From assembly GCA_035948855.1 (NCBI GenBank), contig DASZIT010000035.1, forward strand, positions 15,943-79,942: 64,000 nucleotides of DNA, given 5' to 3'. Each line of letters begins with the position of its first letter. The stretch's first letter is position 1. A program made the translations under genes and the position numbers. The notes under the pieces were generated by a model. That model saw only the letters and a list, made by a program, of their open reading frames with translations, did no database searches and was not told the origin of the DNA. Shown here piece after piece: positions 24,308 through 33,725 of the stretch. This DNA is from DASZIT01 sp035948855 (GTDB lineage Bacteria; Actinomycetota; Acidimicrobiia; Acidimicrobiales; RAAP-2).

Positions 24308-25786
24308 TCAGGCGCCCTCGGCCATCGCTTTGATCTCGAGATACTCCTCGAAGCCAGCCCGGCCCATCTCTCGACCGACGCCGCTCTGCTTGTAGCCCCC
24401 GAACGGAACGTCCGGCGAGTAATAGACCCCTCCGTTCACCGAGACGGTGCCCGTCCGCAGCCGCCGGGCCACTGCCCGTGCCCGCTCGATCGAGCCACCG
24501 ACCACTGCGCCCGACAAGCCGTAGATGGAATCGTTGGCCACCCCGATGGCGTCATCGTCGCCATCGTGGGGCTGGACCACCAGCACCGGGCCGAAGATCT
24601 CTTCGTGGGCAACGGTGGCGTCACGGCCCACATTCACCAGTACCGTCGGTTCCACGAAATAACCGCGAGGGAGGTGAGCGGGGATACCACCGCCCAATGC
24701 CACCGTCGCCCCTTCGGCGATACCGGTGTCGACGTATCCGAGCACTCGCTGGCGTTGTCGCTCGCTCACCAGTGGACCCATCATCATCGACGGGTCCGCG
24801 GGGTCGCCGTAGGACATGCTCCCCACTGCCTCGATGACGGCCTCGAGTCCCTCGTCGAACCGACTCCGGGGCAGAAGCAGGCGGCTGGTGACCGCACATC
24901 CTTGCCCGGCATGGGTGGTGATCTGGAACGCAACCCCGGCCACCGCCGAAGCCACGTCGGCGTCATCGAGCACGATAAAGGCAGACTTGCCGCCGAGTTC
25001 GAGGAAGACCTTCTTGATGGTGGGGGCCGCGACCCTCATCACATTTCGCCCGGTGACCGTCGATCCCGTGAACGAAACCATGTCGACCCGGGGATCCTCG
25101 GCCAGCTGCTGGCCAATGAGATGATCGGAGGACGTCACCACATTCAGGACCCCGCGGGGTAGGTCGGTCTCCTCGGCCACGATCCGACCCAGCAGGGTGG
25201 CCGCCCACGGCGTGTCGGGAGCCGGCTTGAGCACCACCGTGTTGCCGGCGGCGAGCGCCGGTATGCACTTCGCCAGATTGATCTGCATCGGGAAATTCCA
25301 CGGGGTGATCGCACCGACCACGCCGACGGGTTCCCGGCGGATGGTCCGGTGGGTACGACGGCCGAACGGTTCGGCCACGCCCAGATCCTCTTCCCATTGA
25401 TATCGCTCGAGAAGGTCGGCAACCCAGGCCACGCCGTCGATGGGCGACGCCAGCTGCGGACCGTAGGTGAGAAGTACCGGACAGCCGACCTCGGCGACCA
25501 GCGTCCCTCGTAGCTCCTCGGCATGCCGGAGGAGGCCCTCGTGCACCTGGCGGAGGCAGCGGAGCCGCAGGGCGGCGTCCGTCGACCAGGTCGTCTCATC
25601 GAAGGCGGCTCGGGCGGCCCCGATGGCCGCGTCCATCTCGGCGTGGGAGCCGTCGGCGACGGTGCCGATGATCTCCTCGGTGACCGGGTTGACGTTGTCG
25701 AAGCGAGCTCCGTCGGCGGCCTCGATGAGGCTGCCCCCGACGAACATGCGCTCCTCGCGCCATAGCGAGGTGGATGTATCAGTCAC
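24308..25786 (-). CDS. NAD(P)-dependent aldehyde dehydrogenase
   Basis: A 492-residue ALDH-superfamily enzyme with all catalytic residues: Asn164 (TPWNFP), Glu263 (LELGGKS) and Cys297 (GQGCAVTS). KPAPDTP and SFTGSTVTG are the cofactor-binding regions; EEIFGPVL is also present. It oxidises an aldehyde to the acid, likely the product of an alcohol dehydrogenase such as that at 28309. GTG start overlaps the stop of the upstream SDR gene by 4 bp. Substrate not evident. Confidence 0.95.
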   Translation of the reverse strand: MTDTSTSLWREERMFVGGSLIEAADGARFDNVNPVTEEIIGTVADGSHAEMDAAIGAARAAFDETTWSTDAALRLRCLRQVHEGLLRHAEELRGTLVAEVGCPVLLTYGPQLASPIDGVAWVADLLERYQWEEDLGVAEPFGRRTHRTIRREPVGVVGAITPWNFPMQINLAKCIPALAAGNTVVLKPAPDTPWAATLLGRIVAEETDLPRGVLNVVTSSDHLIGQQLAEDPRVDMVSFTGSTVTGRNVMRVAAPTIKKVFLELGGKSAFIVLDDADVASAVAGVAFQITTHAGQGCAVTSRLLLPRSRFDEGLEAVIEAVGSMSYGDPADPSMMMGPLVSERQRQRVLGYVDTGIAEGATVALGGGIPAHLPRGYFVEPTVLVNVGRDATVAHEEIFGPVLVVQPHDGDDDAIGVANDSIYGLSGAVVGGSIERARAVARRLRTGTVSVNGGVYYSPDVPFGGYKQSGVGREMGRAGFEEYLEIKAMAEGA

Positions 25787-26616
25787 TGGTTCTCATTCCA
25801 TTTCCCCGCGGCGACGGCTCCCCCGTCAACCAGGATGTTGTTTCCGGTGATGAATGACGATTCCGGCCCGGCCAGGAAGGCGGCCACCCCGGCGATGTCG
25901 TCCGGAGTACCCACCCGGCGGGCTCCCGACCGATCGATCATCGTCTGGATATGGGCTCCGACCGGGCCCTGTAGCTCTTGGAGGCCCATCGGGGTGGAGA
26001 TGACTCCCGGGCTGATCGTGTTGAGCCGGGCGCCTCGGTCGCCCCAATCGTGAGCGGCGGCCTCCACCCGCAACTGGTTGCCTCGTTTGGCCACCACGTA
26101 GGCGGTGCCGGGGTCCGGGGAGTCGAGGTCGATCCCATCGTGCTCCAGCAGGTGCTCGGTCGGCGCTGTAGCCAGGTGCCGCTCGAGCTCCGGAGACAGC
26201 GAAGCGAAATTTCCGGCCATGCTGGCCAAGCAGACAAGCGAGGTGCCGGGACCGCAGACGGAGTAAAAGGCATCGATGACGTGGGCCGTTCCCAGCAGGT
26301 CGACCTCGAAGATCTGTCGGGCGGTGGCCATGACCGGCGAGACTCCCGCCGTGTGGATGACCGCGTCGATGTGCCCGGCACTGCCCGCCTCCGACGCCAG
26401 CTTCTCGACCGAGCCTCGCTCCGCCACGTCAACCTCGTGTCCATCGACCCAGAAGCCCTCGGCAAGAAGGAGGTTCAGCGCACCATCGAGCTGGGCGGCC
26501 GAAGCATCGGCAAGCAACAGGTGGCGGCCACCCCCGAGCCGGCGAGCGATGGCCAGCCCCATCCCGCCGGCACCGATCACCACCAGCGCATTCCGTGACA
26601 ATTCTGAGTGGCTCAC
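25783..26616 (-). CDS. SDR-family oxidoreductase, atypical
   Basis: A 277-residue SDR with the unusual dinucleotide loop VIGAGGMGLAIARRL instead of TGxxxGIG. The active-site block is spread by an insertion: LASMAGNFASL, then about 40 residues later YVVAKRGNQ with the YxxxK pair. The C-terminal SSFITGNNILVDGG is typical. The insertion and loop resemble SDR subgroups acting on steroid or terpenoid alcohols, by inference. GTG start. It is coupled to the aldehyde dehydrogenase gene by a 4-bp overlap and follows the binding-lipoprotein gene by 77 bases. Confidence 0.85.
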   Translation of the reverse strand: MSHSELSRNALVVIGAGGMGLAIARRLGGGRHLLLADASAAQLDGALNLLLAEGFWVDGHEVDVAERGSVEKLASEAGSAGHIDAVIHTAGVSPVMATARQIFEVDLLGTAHVIDAFYSVCGPGTSLVCLASMAGNFASLSPELERHLATAPTEHLLEHDGIDLDSPDPGTAYVVAKRGNQLRVEAAAHDWGDRGARLNTISPGVISTPMGLQELQGPVGAHIQTMIDRSGARRVGTPDDIAGVAAFLAGPESSFITGNNILVDGGAVAAGKWNENQ

Positions 26617-26693
26617 GTGGTCTCCAACGTTGCATTCATTCCGATCGCGCTGGAGGGCAACCTCGCAGCGGCCCCGAACGCCAACCTATGCCC

Positions 26694-28025
26694 CTAGGAG
26701 AGGGGCTTGCCCGTCACCGGGTCCAGCTTCTTCTGGGTCACAACGTTCACCGCGCCGAGACACTGGTACGAGACAATCTGCTTGTAGCCGGTTCCCACAA
26801 CCTTCAGAAGGGTTCCGCACCCGGTCGGGTTGGTCTTGGCCGCGGGAAAGGTCTCGGTGCCGATGCCACCGGCGATGGGATCGGTGTAGGTGTAGCCGGC
26901 GTTCACCGTCTGCTGCAGGGTGGCTCCGGTCACCTTGTTGGGGTCACCGCCCACCTTGGCCAGCGTCGCTCTCAGCATCTGCTCGAATACGATGGCCGAC
27001 CAGTAGCCGATGGACACCCCGCTGGTCAGGTGCGGGGGCTGGCCCACGGAAACCAGATCCTGCTGGGCCTGCTTCACTGCCGGGGTGGCGTTCTCGTCGG
27101 CGGGGAATTCGTTCTCGACATAGACCCCGTTGATGGCGGCGGCCTCGCTGGGCTGGGCAGCCAGCAGGCCCGGCAGGTAGGTCACACCGTTCACGATGGT
27201 CCCCTTGAACCCGGCCGACTTCAGGGCGGCGGACAGGCCGACGGCGTCAGGTATATCCAGGGTTTCAAAAGCAAGGTTGGCACCCGAGGCGATGATCGCC
27301 TGAGCGTAGGGGGCAAAGTTGGTCGTGCCCAGTACCGCGATGGGGGCCTCTTTGTAGACGATCTGCATGCCTGCAGCCTTGAGTGCACCGCTCACCGCGT
27401 CGTTAGCAGAGATGCCGGGAGCGATGTTCTCGGCGATGGAGGCAACTTTCACCTTGCTGGGGGTCTTGGTGTTCCCGGTCGCGGTGAGTATCTGGGCGCC
27501 GCCGGCCAGGCCCTGAACGACATTGTTGATCTGGTTGCCATTGATCCCGAAGGCCCAGTCGGACTGGGTGTTGAAGATGACGTTGGTCCCCCACCCGATG
27601 GCCGGAACTTGGCTCTGAGCCAGAAAGGTGCCGGTGGCGGCGGTGGCTACCGCGCTCTGGAACGGCACCACCGCCATGGCGTGCTTGTTCTGTACGAGTT
27701 GTTGGGCGTTGGTCAGATTCGTCTGGGCACTGAGCCCGTCGTCCAGGAAGCCGGTGAACTGGATCATCCGGCCGTCAAGACCACCCGCCTTGTTGAACCG
27801 GTAGATGCCGGCTTGGAACCCCTGGCCCATCCCGGGCTCCAGGGCCAGGTCGCCGTCCCCTCCGACCACGATGGGTGTGCTGCTGCTGGCACCGGTAGAC
27901 CCTGAGGAGGCTGTCGATGTCGTGGTGCTGGATGACGATGCCGTCGAACCCCCGCACGAGGCCACCAGCAGCGGGGTGACCAGAACCCCAATGACCGCGG
28001 CCGAGACCCGTAGTTGACGGTGCAT
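26694..28025 (-). CDS. branched-chain-type ABC transporter substrate-binding lipoprotein
   Basis: A 443-residue receptor of the periplasmic-binding-protein type I class. Lipobox LLVASC places the lipidated Cys at residue 24; a long Ser/Thr linker follows. Domain features include PIVVGGDGDLALEPGM, VNPGY-like turns, VVPFQSAVATAATGTFLAQ and PAIGWGTN. A clear GAGGGGGA ribosome site precedes the ATG. It opens the leftward SDR-ALDH run, suggesting that its ligand is the compound these enzymes oxidise. No permease gene adjoins it. Confidence 0.9.
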   Translation of the reverse strand: MHRQLRVSAAVIGVLVTPLLVASCGGSTASSSSTTTSTASSGSTGASSSTPIVVGGDGDLALEPGMGQGFQAGIYRFNKAGGLDGRMIQFTGFLDDGLSAQTNLTNAQQLVQNKHAMAVVPFQSAVATAATGTFLAQSQVPAIGWGTNVIFNTQSDWAFGINGNQINNVVQGLAGGAQILTATGNTKTPSKVKVASIAENIAPGISANDAVSGALKAAGMQIVYKEAPIAVLGTTNFAPYAQAIIASGANLAFETLDIPDAVGLSAALKSAGFKGTIVNGVTYLPGLLAAQPSEAAAINGVYVENEFPADENATPAVKQAQQDLVSVGQPPHLTSGVSIGYWSAIVFEQMLRATLAKVGGDPNKVTGATLQQTVNAGYTYTDPIAGGIGTETFPAAKTNPTGCGTLLKVVGTGYKQIVSYQCLGAVNVVTQKKLDPVTGKPLS

Positions 28026-28086
28026 TTCTTCCCCCTCGAGACGTTGGGACGATGGTCCCGGTGTGCAAACCTTGGATGGTGGCGGA

Positions 28087-28103
28087 TTCTATATACAATA
28101 TTT
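28087..28103 (-). promoter_or_regulatory. AT-rich recurrent element (copy 5), probable promoter of the binding-protein gene
   Basis: TTCTATATACAATATTT, read leftwards as TATATAGAA. It lies about 60 bases upstream of the lipoprotein start and shares ATATACAA with the element at 58029-58045. A -10 role would leave a leader of about 50 bases, which includes the ribosome site. Confidence 0.4.
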
Positions 28104-28308
28104 AAAATACTGAAGGTGAGTTCACCACGACCACCTCTCGCTGTCAAGGCGGCGCAGCAGGGGGTCTGATCACCGGATCGAGCAACCGCTCAAACGAATC
28201 TCGTGCGTGGACCCCCGTCCATGAGCCATTCTCTGGGGGGATCCAACTCGCCCCATCCGGAGCGCGGGCGTGGCGAGCCCATCACCTGACGTCGGGAGGG
28301 AGTTCACC

Positions 28309-29457
28309 ATGAAGAGCCGGGCAGCCGTCCTCTGGGGGGTCAAGGAGGACTGGCAGATCGAGGAAATCGACATCGGGGCGCCGGCCCCGGGTGAGGTGAT
28401 GGTCAAGTGGCAAGCCGCGGGCCTCTGCCACTCCGACGAGCACTTCGTCACCGGGGACTTGGTGATGCCGGAAGAGGTGCGCCAGCAGACCGGGCTGGCC
28501 AGCCCGTTCCCGATAGTCGGTGGCCACGAGGGCGCGGGTCTGGTGGTCGAGGTAGGCGCCGGGGTGAGTTCGGTCTCGGTTGGGGATTCGGTGGCCGCCT
28601 CTTTCATCCCCGCCTGCGGCCAGTGCCGCTATTGCGTCACCGGTCGCCAGAGCCTCTGCAACCAGGGTTCCCAGCTCATGCAGCTGGGTCAGATGGTCGA
28701 CGGAGTCGTCCGCCATTTCTGCCGGGGAGAGCCACTCAACATGATGTGCAAATGCGGCACCTTCGCCGAGCACACGTTGGTCTCGGAGCAGTCCGTCGTC
28801 AAGGTCGACTCCGACCTACCCCCGACGGCGGTAGCCCTGGTGTCGTGCGGCGTCGCCACCGGCTGGGGCTCTGCCGTCCGCCGGGCCGGCACCATCGCCG
28901 GGGATGTTGTCGTGGTGGTGGGCGTGGGTGGCGTCGGGATCAACGCGGTGCAGGGTGCGGCCATGGCCGGCGCCCGGGTCGTGGTCGCCGTCGATCCGGT
29001 GGAATTCAAGCGCGAGACGGCTCTGCAACTGGGAGCCACCCATTCGGCCCCCAGCATGACCGAGGCCATCGAACTGGTCCGGGAGCTGACCCGAGGCGAG
29101 ATGGCCGACCGGGTCATCATGGTCCCGAGCGTGATGCTCGGCGACCTCATGGCCGAGGGGATGGCGTTGACCGGCAAGGGTGGAACCTGCGTTGTCACCT
29201 CGGTGGGCCCGATGATGCAGACCGAGGCTTCCATCAGCCTGTTGGACCTGGCCATGATGAACAAGGAGATCAAGGGGACCATCTTCGGCTCGGGAAATCC
29301 CCGGTTCGACATACCCAACCTGCTGGCCATGTACCGGTCGGGCGCGCTCAAGCTGGATGAGCTGGTGACCCGCACCTATCCCCTCGACCAGATCAACGAG
29401 GGCTACCAGGACATGCGGGACGGGAAGGTCATCCGAGGAGTCGTGACCTTTGACTGA
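28309..29457 (+). CDS. zinc-dependent (NDMA-type) alcohol dehydrogenase
   Basis: A 382-residue medium-chain dehydrogenase. Catalytic zinc ligands: Cys40 (AAGLCHSDEH), His73 and Glu74 (GGHEGAG), with a distal Cys in VSCGVATGWG. Structural zinc ligands are Cys103, Cys106, Cys109 and Cys117. The cofactor loop is GVGGVG. Length and the AGLCHSDEH/SQLMQLGQMVDG segments match the NDMA-dependent alcohol dehydrogenase family, whose tightly bound NAD is thought to be recycled with mycofactocin; no mycofactocin genes are in this window. GGAGGGAG supports the ATG. Overlaps the next gene. Confidence 0.92.
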   Translation: MKSRAAVLWGVKEDWQIEEIDIGAPAPGEVMVKWQAAGLCHSDEHFVTGDLVMPEEVRQQTGLASPFPIVGGHEGAGLVVEVGAGVSSVSVGDSVAASFIPACGQCRYCVTGRQSLCNQGSQLMQLGQMVDGVVRHFCRGEPLNMMCKCGTFAEHTLVSEQSVVKVDSDLPPTAVALVSCGVATGWGSAVRRAGTIAGDVVVVVGVGGVGINAVQGAAMAGARVVVAVDPVEFKRETALQLGATHSAPSMTEAIELVRELTRGEMADRVIMVPSVMLGDLMAEGMALTGKGGTCVVTSVGPMMQTEASISLLDLAMMNKEIKGTIFGSGNPRFDIPNLLAMYRSGALKLDELVTRTYPLDQINEGYQDMRDGKVIRGVVTFD

Positions 29458-31123
29458 CATCATGGACGGCGACATCGTGCTGCGGGGAGGGACGCTGGTG
29501 GACGGCAGCGGGGCGCCGGGACGGGCCGCGGACGTGGCCGTCCGGGGCGGGAGGATCGTGGCCATCGGTGACGGGTTGTCGGGCACCACCACCCTCGACG
29601 CTTCGGGCCAGGTGGTGGCGCCGGGATTCATCGACATCCACACCCACTACGACGCCCAGGTGTTCTGGGACCCCGACCTCACCCCCTCGTCCTTTCACGG
29701 GGTGACCACGGTGGTGGCCGGCAACTGCGGGTTCTCCATCGCCCCCATCCGGCCCGAGGGGATCGAGACGCTGGCCCGGACCCTGCAGCACGTGGAGGAC
29801 ATGAGCCTCGACACGTTGCTGGCCGGGGTGCCCTGGGACGAGTTCGAGACCTTCGCCGAGTATCTCGACGCCGTCCAGCGCCAAGGGGTCGCCCTCAACT
29901 ACGGCTGCTACGTGGGCCACACCGCGGTCCGTCTCTTCGTCATGGGCCCCGACGCCTACGAGCGGGCCGCCACCGAGGACGAGCTGACCACCATGGCCGA
30001 CATCGTCGGCGAGGCCCTCGACGCCGGGGCGATGGGCTTCGCCTCCAGCTGGGCCCCGACCCATTTCGGCGACCACGGCCGGCCGGTGCCCTCCCGGGTG
30101 GCCGACTTCGACGAGCTGGCCGCCCTGCTCGAGCCCATGCGCAACCGGCACCGCGGGGTGGCAGCCCTGCTCCCCGGCGGGGTGCTGTCCCACGACCGGA
30201 TGTTCGAGTTGCAACGCCACATCGGCCGGCCGTTCACCTGGACGGCACTCCTCACCTTTGCCGGGTCCAGCTACCACGAGAAGGTCATGGTTGATCATGC
30301 CGAGGCCCGAGCCTCGGGCGTGGATGTCTGGCCCCAGGTGTCGTGCCGGCCACTGGTCAGCCAGATGAATCTGGCCGATCCCTTCACCCTCAACACCTTT
30401 CCCCGCTTCGCCGCCCTGTTGGACGCCCCGGTCGAGGAACGAAAGACGGCCTACCGTGACGCCGGCTGGCGGGCCCTCACCCATGAGCAGATGAGCGGCG
30501 GGGGCACCCTGTTCAATGTGAACTCGATGTCGGTCGCCGAGTCGCCCACCCGCCCCGACCTCATCGGGCGGTCGGTGGTCGACCTCGCCGAGGAGCAGGG
30601 CGCCACTCCCCTGGACGTGCTCCTCGATCTGTCCCTCGCCGACGACCTCACCACCCGATTCACGTCGGTGCTGGCCAACAACAACCTCGAGGGCATTGCC
30701 TCGCTCCTGCCTCGGGACGACGTGCTGTTGGGACTGGCCGACTCCGGTGCCCACGTGAGCCAGCTCTGCGACGCCTGCTTCGCCACCGACCTGCTCGGCA
30801 ACTGGGTCCGCGATCGCCAGGTCCTGACCCTGGAGCACGCCATTCACAAGCTCACCGCGGAGCCGGCCCGGGTTTACGGTCTTTCCGACCGGGGCTCGGT
30901 GGAGGTGGGCAAGGCCGCCGACCTGGTGGTGTTCGATCCCGACACCGTGGCACCGGGCCCGATCCGCCGGGTGTTCGACTTCCCGGCCGATGGCGAGCGT
31001 CTCACCGCCGATGCCCCGGTGGGCATGACCCACACCCTGGTCAACGGGGTCCCCATCCGGGTCGACGGCCGGCCGGTCCCCGACGGGCTCGGGCGACGAC
31101 CGGGCAAGGTGTTGCGCTCGTGA
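29450..31123 (+). CDS. amidohydrolase family 3 / N-acyl-D-amino-acid deacylase-like
   Basis: A 557-residue metal-dependent hydrolase of the D-aminoacylase group. HTHYDAQVFWDP at 64-75 gives metal ligands His64 and His66; GNCGFS near residue 88 and the late Asp in GLADSGAHV are characteristic; the C-terminal KAADLVVFDPDTV belongs to the small beta-sandwich domain. Members hydrolyse N-acyl-D-amino acids, hydantoin-like rings or related amides. The TTG start is supported by GAGGAG at 29434-29439 and overlaps the alcohol dehydrogenase stop; ATG at 29462 is the alternative. Confidence 0.88.
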   Translation: MTDIMDGDIVLRGGTLVDGSGAPGRAADVAVRGGRIVAIGDGLSGTTTLDASGQVVAPGFIDIHTHYDAQVFWDPDLTPSSFHGVTTVVAGNCGFSIAPIRPEGIETLARTLQHVEDMSLDTLLAGVPWDEFETFAEYLDAVQRQGVALNYGCYVGHTAVRLFVMGPDAYERAATEDELTTMADIVGEALDAGAMGFASSWAPTHFGDHGRPVPSRVADFDELAALLEPMRNRHRGVAALLPGGVLSHDRMFELQRHIGRPFTWTALLTFAGSSYHEKVMVDHAEARASGVDVWPQVSCRPLVSQMNLADPFTLNTFPRFAALLDAPVEERKTAYRDAGWRALTHEQMSGGGTLFNVNSMSVAESPTRPDLIGRSVVDLAEEQGATPLDVLLDLSLADDLTTRFTSVLANNNLEGIASLLPRDDVLLGLADSGAHVSQLCDACFATDLLGNWVRDRQVLTLEHAIHKLTAEPARVYGLSDRGSVEVGKAADLVVFDPDTVAPGPIRRVFDFPADGERLTADAPVGMTHTLVNGVPIRVDGRPVPDGLGRRPGKVLRS

Positions 31124-31144
31124 ACCAACCGGCGCGACCCGCCC

Positions 31145-31561
31145 TCACCCGAGGGTGATCTCCCGCCGGGCCAGCCGCCAGGCGTTGCCCTGGTGAACGA
31201 AGGTGTCGTGATAAGCGCCCATGTTGAAGATGGTGGGTGACGTCGTGGTGTTCTGCAAGAACACGAAGTAGGAATCGGCGGTGGCCCGGTCGGCCTGGTC
31301 GACCTGGACGGCCACGGTGGTGATGAGGTGGCGGGTGGCGGTGCCGGGTCCGGTGGTGCCCTCCACCCGCCTGGCTTCGGCCCCCGCCCGGATATCGGCG
31401 CGGCCGTGCCGGGGTGCGGTCGGAAATGCCCACACCGCGTCCTCGGTGAATTGCTCGATGTAGTCGTCGAGGTCGCCCTGGTCGGCCAGCCGAGCGATCC
31501 GGGAGATGACGTTCCGGATCTCCAACTCGGCCGCCACCCGATCGGTGGTCGCCTCGGTCAC
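31145..31561 (-). CDS. SnoaL/NTF2-like protein
   Basis: A 138-residue protein of usual length for the nuclear-transport-factor-2-like fold: an N-terminal helix (EIRNVISRIARLADQGDLDDYIEQF), TEDAVWAFP, GRADIRAGAEA, then strands ending DTFVHQGNAWRLARREI. Relatives include ring-hydroxylase small subunits, scytalone-dehydratase-like and steroid-isomerase-like proteins. Its ATG overlaps the stop of the upstream CoA-transferase gene (ATGA), so it is last in a TetR-crotonase-CoA-transferase unit. Function otherwise unknown. Confidence 0.85.
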   Translation of the reverse strand: MTEATTDRVAAELEIRNVISRIARLADQGDLDDYIEQFTEDAVWAFPTAPRHGRADIRAGAEARRVEGTTGPGTATRHLITTVAVQVDQADRATADSYFVFLQNTTTSPTIFNMGAYHDTFVHQGNAWRLARREITLG

Positions 31562-32868
31562 CGCTGTTGACTTCGGGTGCTGGTCGCCACCGGACCGGCA
31601 GGAACGATTGCCCGGCTGACCACCCCGGCGGCGATGAGCTCGTCGATGGCCTTGTCGTCGAGGCCGAGCACCGAATTGAGAACCGAATCCGTGTGCTCGC
31701 CCATCAGCGGGACGAATCGCTCCGGACCCTCGGCGACCTTTGACATCTTGATCGGGTTTCCGGCCACCAACACCGGTTGCTCGACGCCGTCCGTCCGCTC
31801 CACCTCTACCAGCATGTTGCGCAAGGCCACGTGCGGATCGGCGGCCACGTCGGCCGCCGAGCTACAGGGGGCGGCGGCGATGCCGCTCTCGGCGAAGGCC
31901 CGCGCCGCCTCCAGGTTGGTCTTGTCGGCGGCCCAGGCTTCGACCGCGGGGCGGATGGCCGTCTCGAAGTGGTCACGCCACCCCTGGCGGGTGGCGAACC
32001 GGTCATCGCCAACCCACTCCGGGTGCCCGACCAGATTGGCCAGCCGTTGGAACTGATGCTCGCGCACCACCTGGACGATGAACCAGCCGCGAGCGCTCTG
32101 GAAGGAGTCGAGGATGAGGGGGAGGTCGAACTCTTGGTCGGGCTGGCGATATTGACCCATCGACCAGTAGTTCACGGCAAGGTCGCAGATAGAGACCATG
32201 GCGTCGAACATGGACACGTCGACGTGCTGCCCGAGCCCGGTGGCATCGCGGTGGCGGAGGGCGGCCAGCACCCCGATGATCCCGAACAGGCCGGTCCCGG
32301 TGTCTCCGAGCCCGCCCACCGGGTTGATGACCGGAGGTTGATGGGGACGACGGGCGTACTCGTAGATCCCGGACATCGACTCGGCGACCGACGCATAGGC
32401 GGGCCATTTCTCGTAGGGCGAAAGCCCATCGTTGCCGAAGCCGGAAATGGACAGATAGATCAGTTCGGGATGCTCTGCACTCATCGACTCGTAGTCGAGG
32501 CCGAGCCGTTTGGCCTTGCCGGGGCCCAGGTTCTCACAGACGATGTCGGCCTTGCGGCTGAGATCGAGCACCAGCTGGCGGCCGCGATCGGACTGGAAAT
32601 CGATGGCCACGCTCTCCTTGCCCAAGTTGTTGCGGACAAAGGTCGCGCCCACCTTCTCGCCGTTCTCCCTGGTCATCGACGGGGTCGCCGTCCGGCCGGA
32701 GTCGCCCCGGCCAACCTCTTCCACCTTGATGACCTCGGCGCCCATCCGGGCCATCAGTTGGGTGGCGAACGGCAGCGCCTGCATCTGTTCGAGAGCGATC
32801 ACCCGCACCCCGTCGAGTGGGCGGCCGAAACCTCGGGCGGCCTCGTTGGCGGTGTCACCCAGGCGCAT
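31558..32868 (-). CDS. CaiB/BaiF-type (family III) CoA-transferase
   Basis: A 436-residue single-domain member. The N-terminal LDGVRVIALEQMQALPFATQLMARMGAEVIKVEEVG and CENLGPGKAKRLGLDYESM are typical. The region where family members carry the catalytic Asp (GYD..~15 residues before the SG turn) reads WPAYASVAESMSGI, so Asp appears to be replaced by Ala. Such proteins move CoA between acids, or act as acyl-CoA racemases. A GGGGGGGA site precedes the ATG. The crotonase gene is 92 bases upstream on the same strand. Confidence 0.88.
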   Translation of the reverse strand: MRLGDTANEAARGFGRPLDGVRVIALEQMQALPFATQLMARMGAEVIKVEEVGRGDSGRTATPSMTRENGEKVGATFVRNNLGKESVAIDFQSDRGRQLVLDLSRKADIVCENLGPGKAKRLGLDYESMSAEHPELIYLSISGFGNDGLSPYEKWPAYASVAESMSGIYEYARRPHQPPVINPVGGLGDTGTGLFGIIGVLAALRHRDATGLGQHVDVSMFDAMVSICDLAVNYWSMGQYRQPDQEFDLPLILDSFQSARGWFIVQVVREHQFQRLANLVGHPEWVGDDRFATRQGWRDHFETAIRPAVEAWAADKTNLEAARAFAESGIAAAPCSSAADVAADPHVALRNMLVEVERTDGVEQPVLVAGNPIKMSKVAEGPERFVPLMGEHTDSVLNSVLGLDDKAIDELIAAGVVSRAIVPAGPVATSTRSQQR

Positions 32869-32960
32869 CTGTCCCCCCCGTGCTCATGCGGGGATGGTAG
32901 CCGTGGGCCCGACCGCCTCCGTCCGTCGCGACCGCAACCCGTGGCACCGCTGGAACCGAC

Positions 32961-33725
32961 CTACCGCCCGGTCCACCGGGGAGGTCGTTTCTCGATGAAC
33001 GCCGCCACACCCTCCCGGAGGTCGGCCGAACCCGCCACCTTGCCCATCGCCTCCATCGAGAGGGCGAAAGCTTCGTCATCGCTCAGATGGGTGGAGGCCA
33101 GCACCACCCGGCGGCTCTCTCTGACTGCCAGTGGGCCGTTGGCGATGACCCGATCGGCCAGCGCCAGGGCCGCGGCCATCGCGCCATCGTCCTCCACCAA
33201 TTCGTTGACCAGACCGAACTGGGCGGCCCGGGCCGCGGAGATGGAATCGCCGGTGAGCGCACACTCCATGGCCACGTTCTCGGGGATCTTTCGGGGCAGT
33301 CGGAACAGGCCCCCGGCGCCCGCCACCAGCGACCGCTTGACCTCGGGGATGCCGAACGTCGACCTTCCGGTCGCCACCACCAAGTCGGCGGCCAGCACCA
33401 ACTCCGTCCCCCCGGCAAGCGCCGGCCCGTCGACGGCGGCGATGAACGGCTTAGTCCGTTGGCGGGCAGCAAAGCCGCCGAACCCACCCCGCTCGGTGAA
33501 CAGCCCACCGGTGGTTCCCCCTTGGACCTCCTTGAGGTCGGCGCCGGCACAGAACGCCGGTGGAGTGCCGGTGAGGATGCCGACCCACAGCTCGTCATCG
33601 GCTTCGATCCGATCGACCCCCGCTTCGATGCCCGCGGCGACGGCGGCGTTGACCGCGTTACGGGCTTCGGGCCGGTCGATGGTGAGGATCCCGCATCGGC
33701 CCCGGACCTCAAATGTCACGCTCAT
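32961..33725 (-). CDS. enoyl-CoA hydratase/isomerase family protein
   Basis: A 254-residue crotonase with standard oxyanion-hole motifs: PPAFCAGADLKEVQ near residues 56-69 and DGPALAGGTELVLAADLV near 98-115, then IPEVKRSLVAGAGGLFRL, where a Glu lies at the usual first catalytic position. The ATG overlaps the TetR stop codon by 4 bp, so crotonase synthesis is coupled to its likely regulator. Precise reaction unknown. Confidence 0.9.
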   Translation of the reverse strand: MSVTFEVRGRCGILTIDRPEARNAVNAAVAAGIEAGVDRIEADDELWVGILTGTPPAFCAGADLKEVQGGTTGGLFTERGGFGGFAARQRTKPFIAAVDGPALAGGTELVLAADLVVATGRSTFGIPEVKRSLVAGAGGLFRLPRKIPENVAMECALTGDSISAARAAQFGLVNELVEDDGAMAAALALADRVIANGPLAVRESRRVVLASTHLSDDEAFALSMEAMGKVAGSADLREGVAAFIEKRPPRWTGR

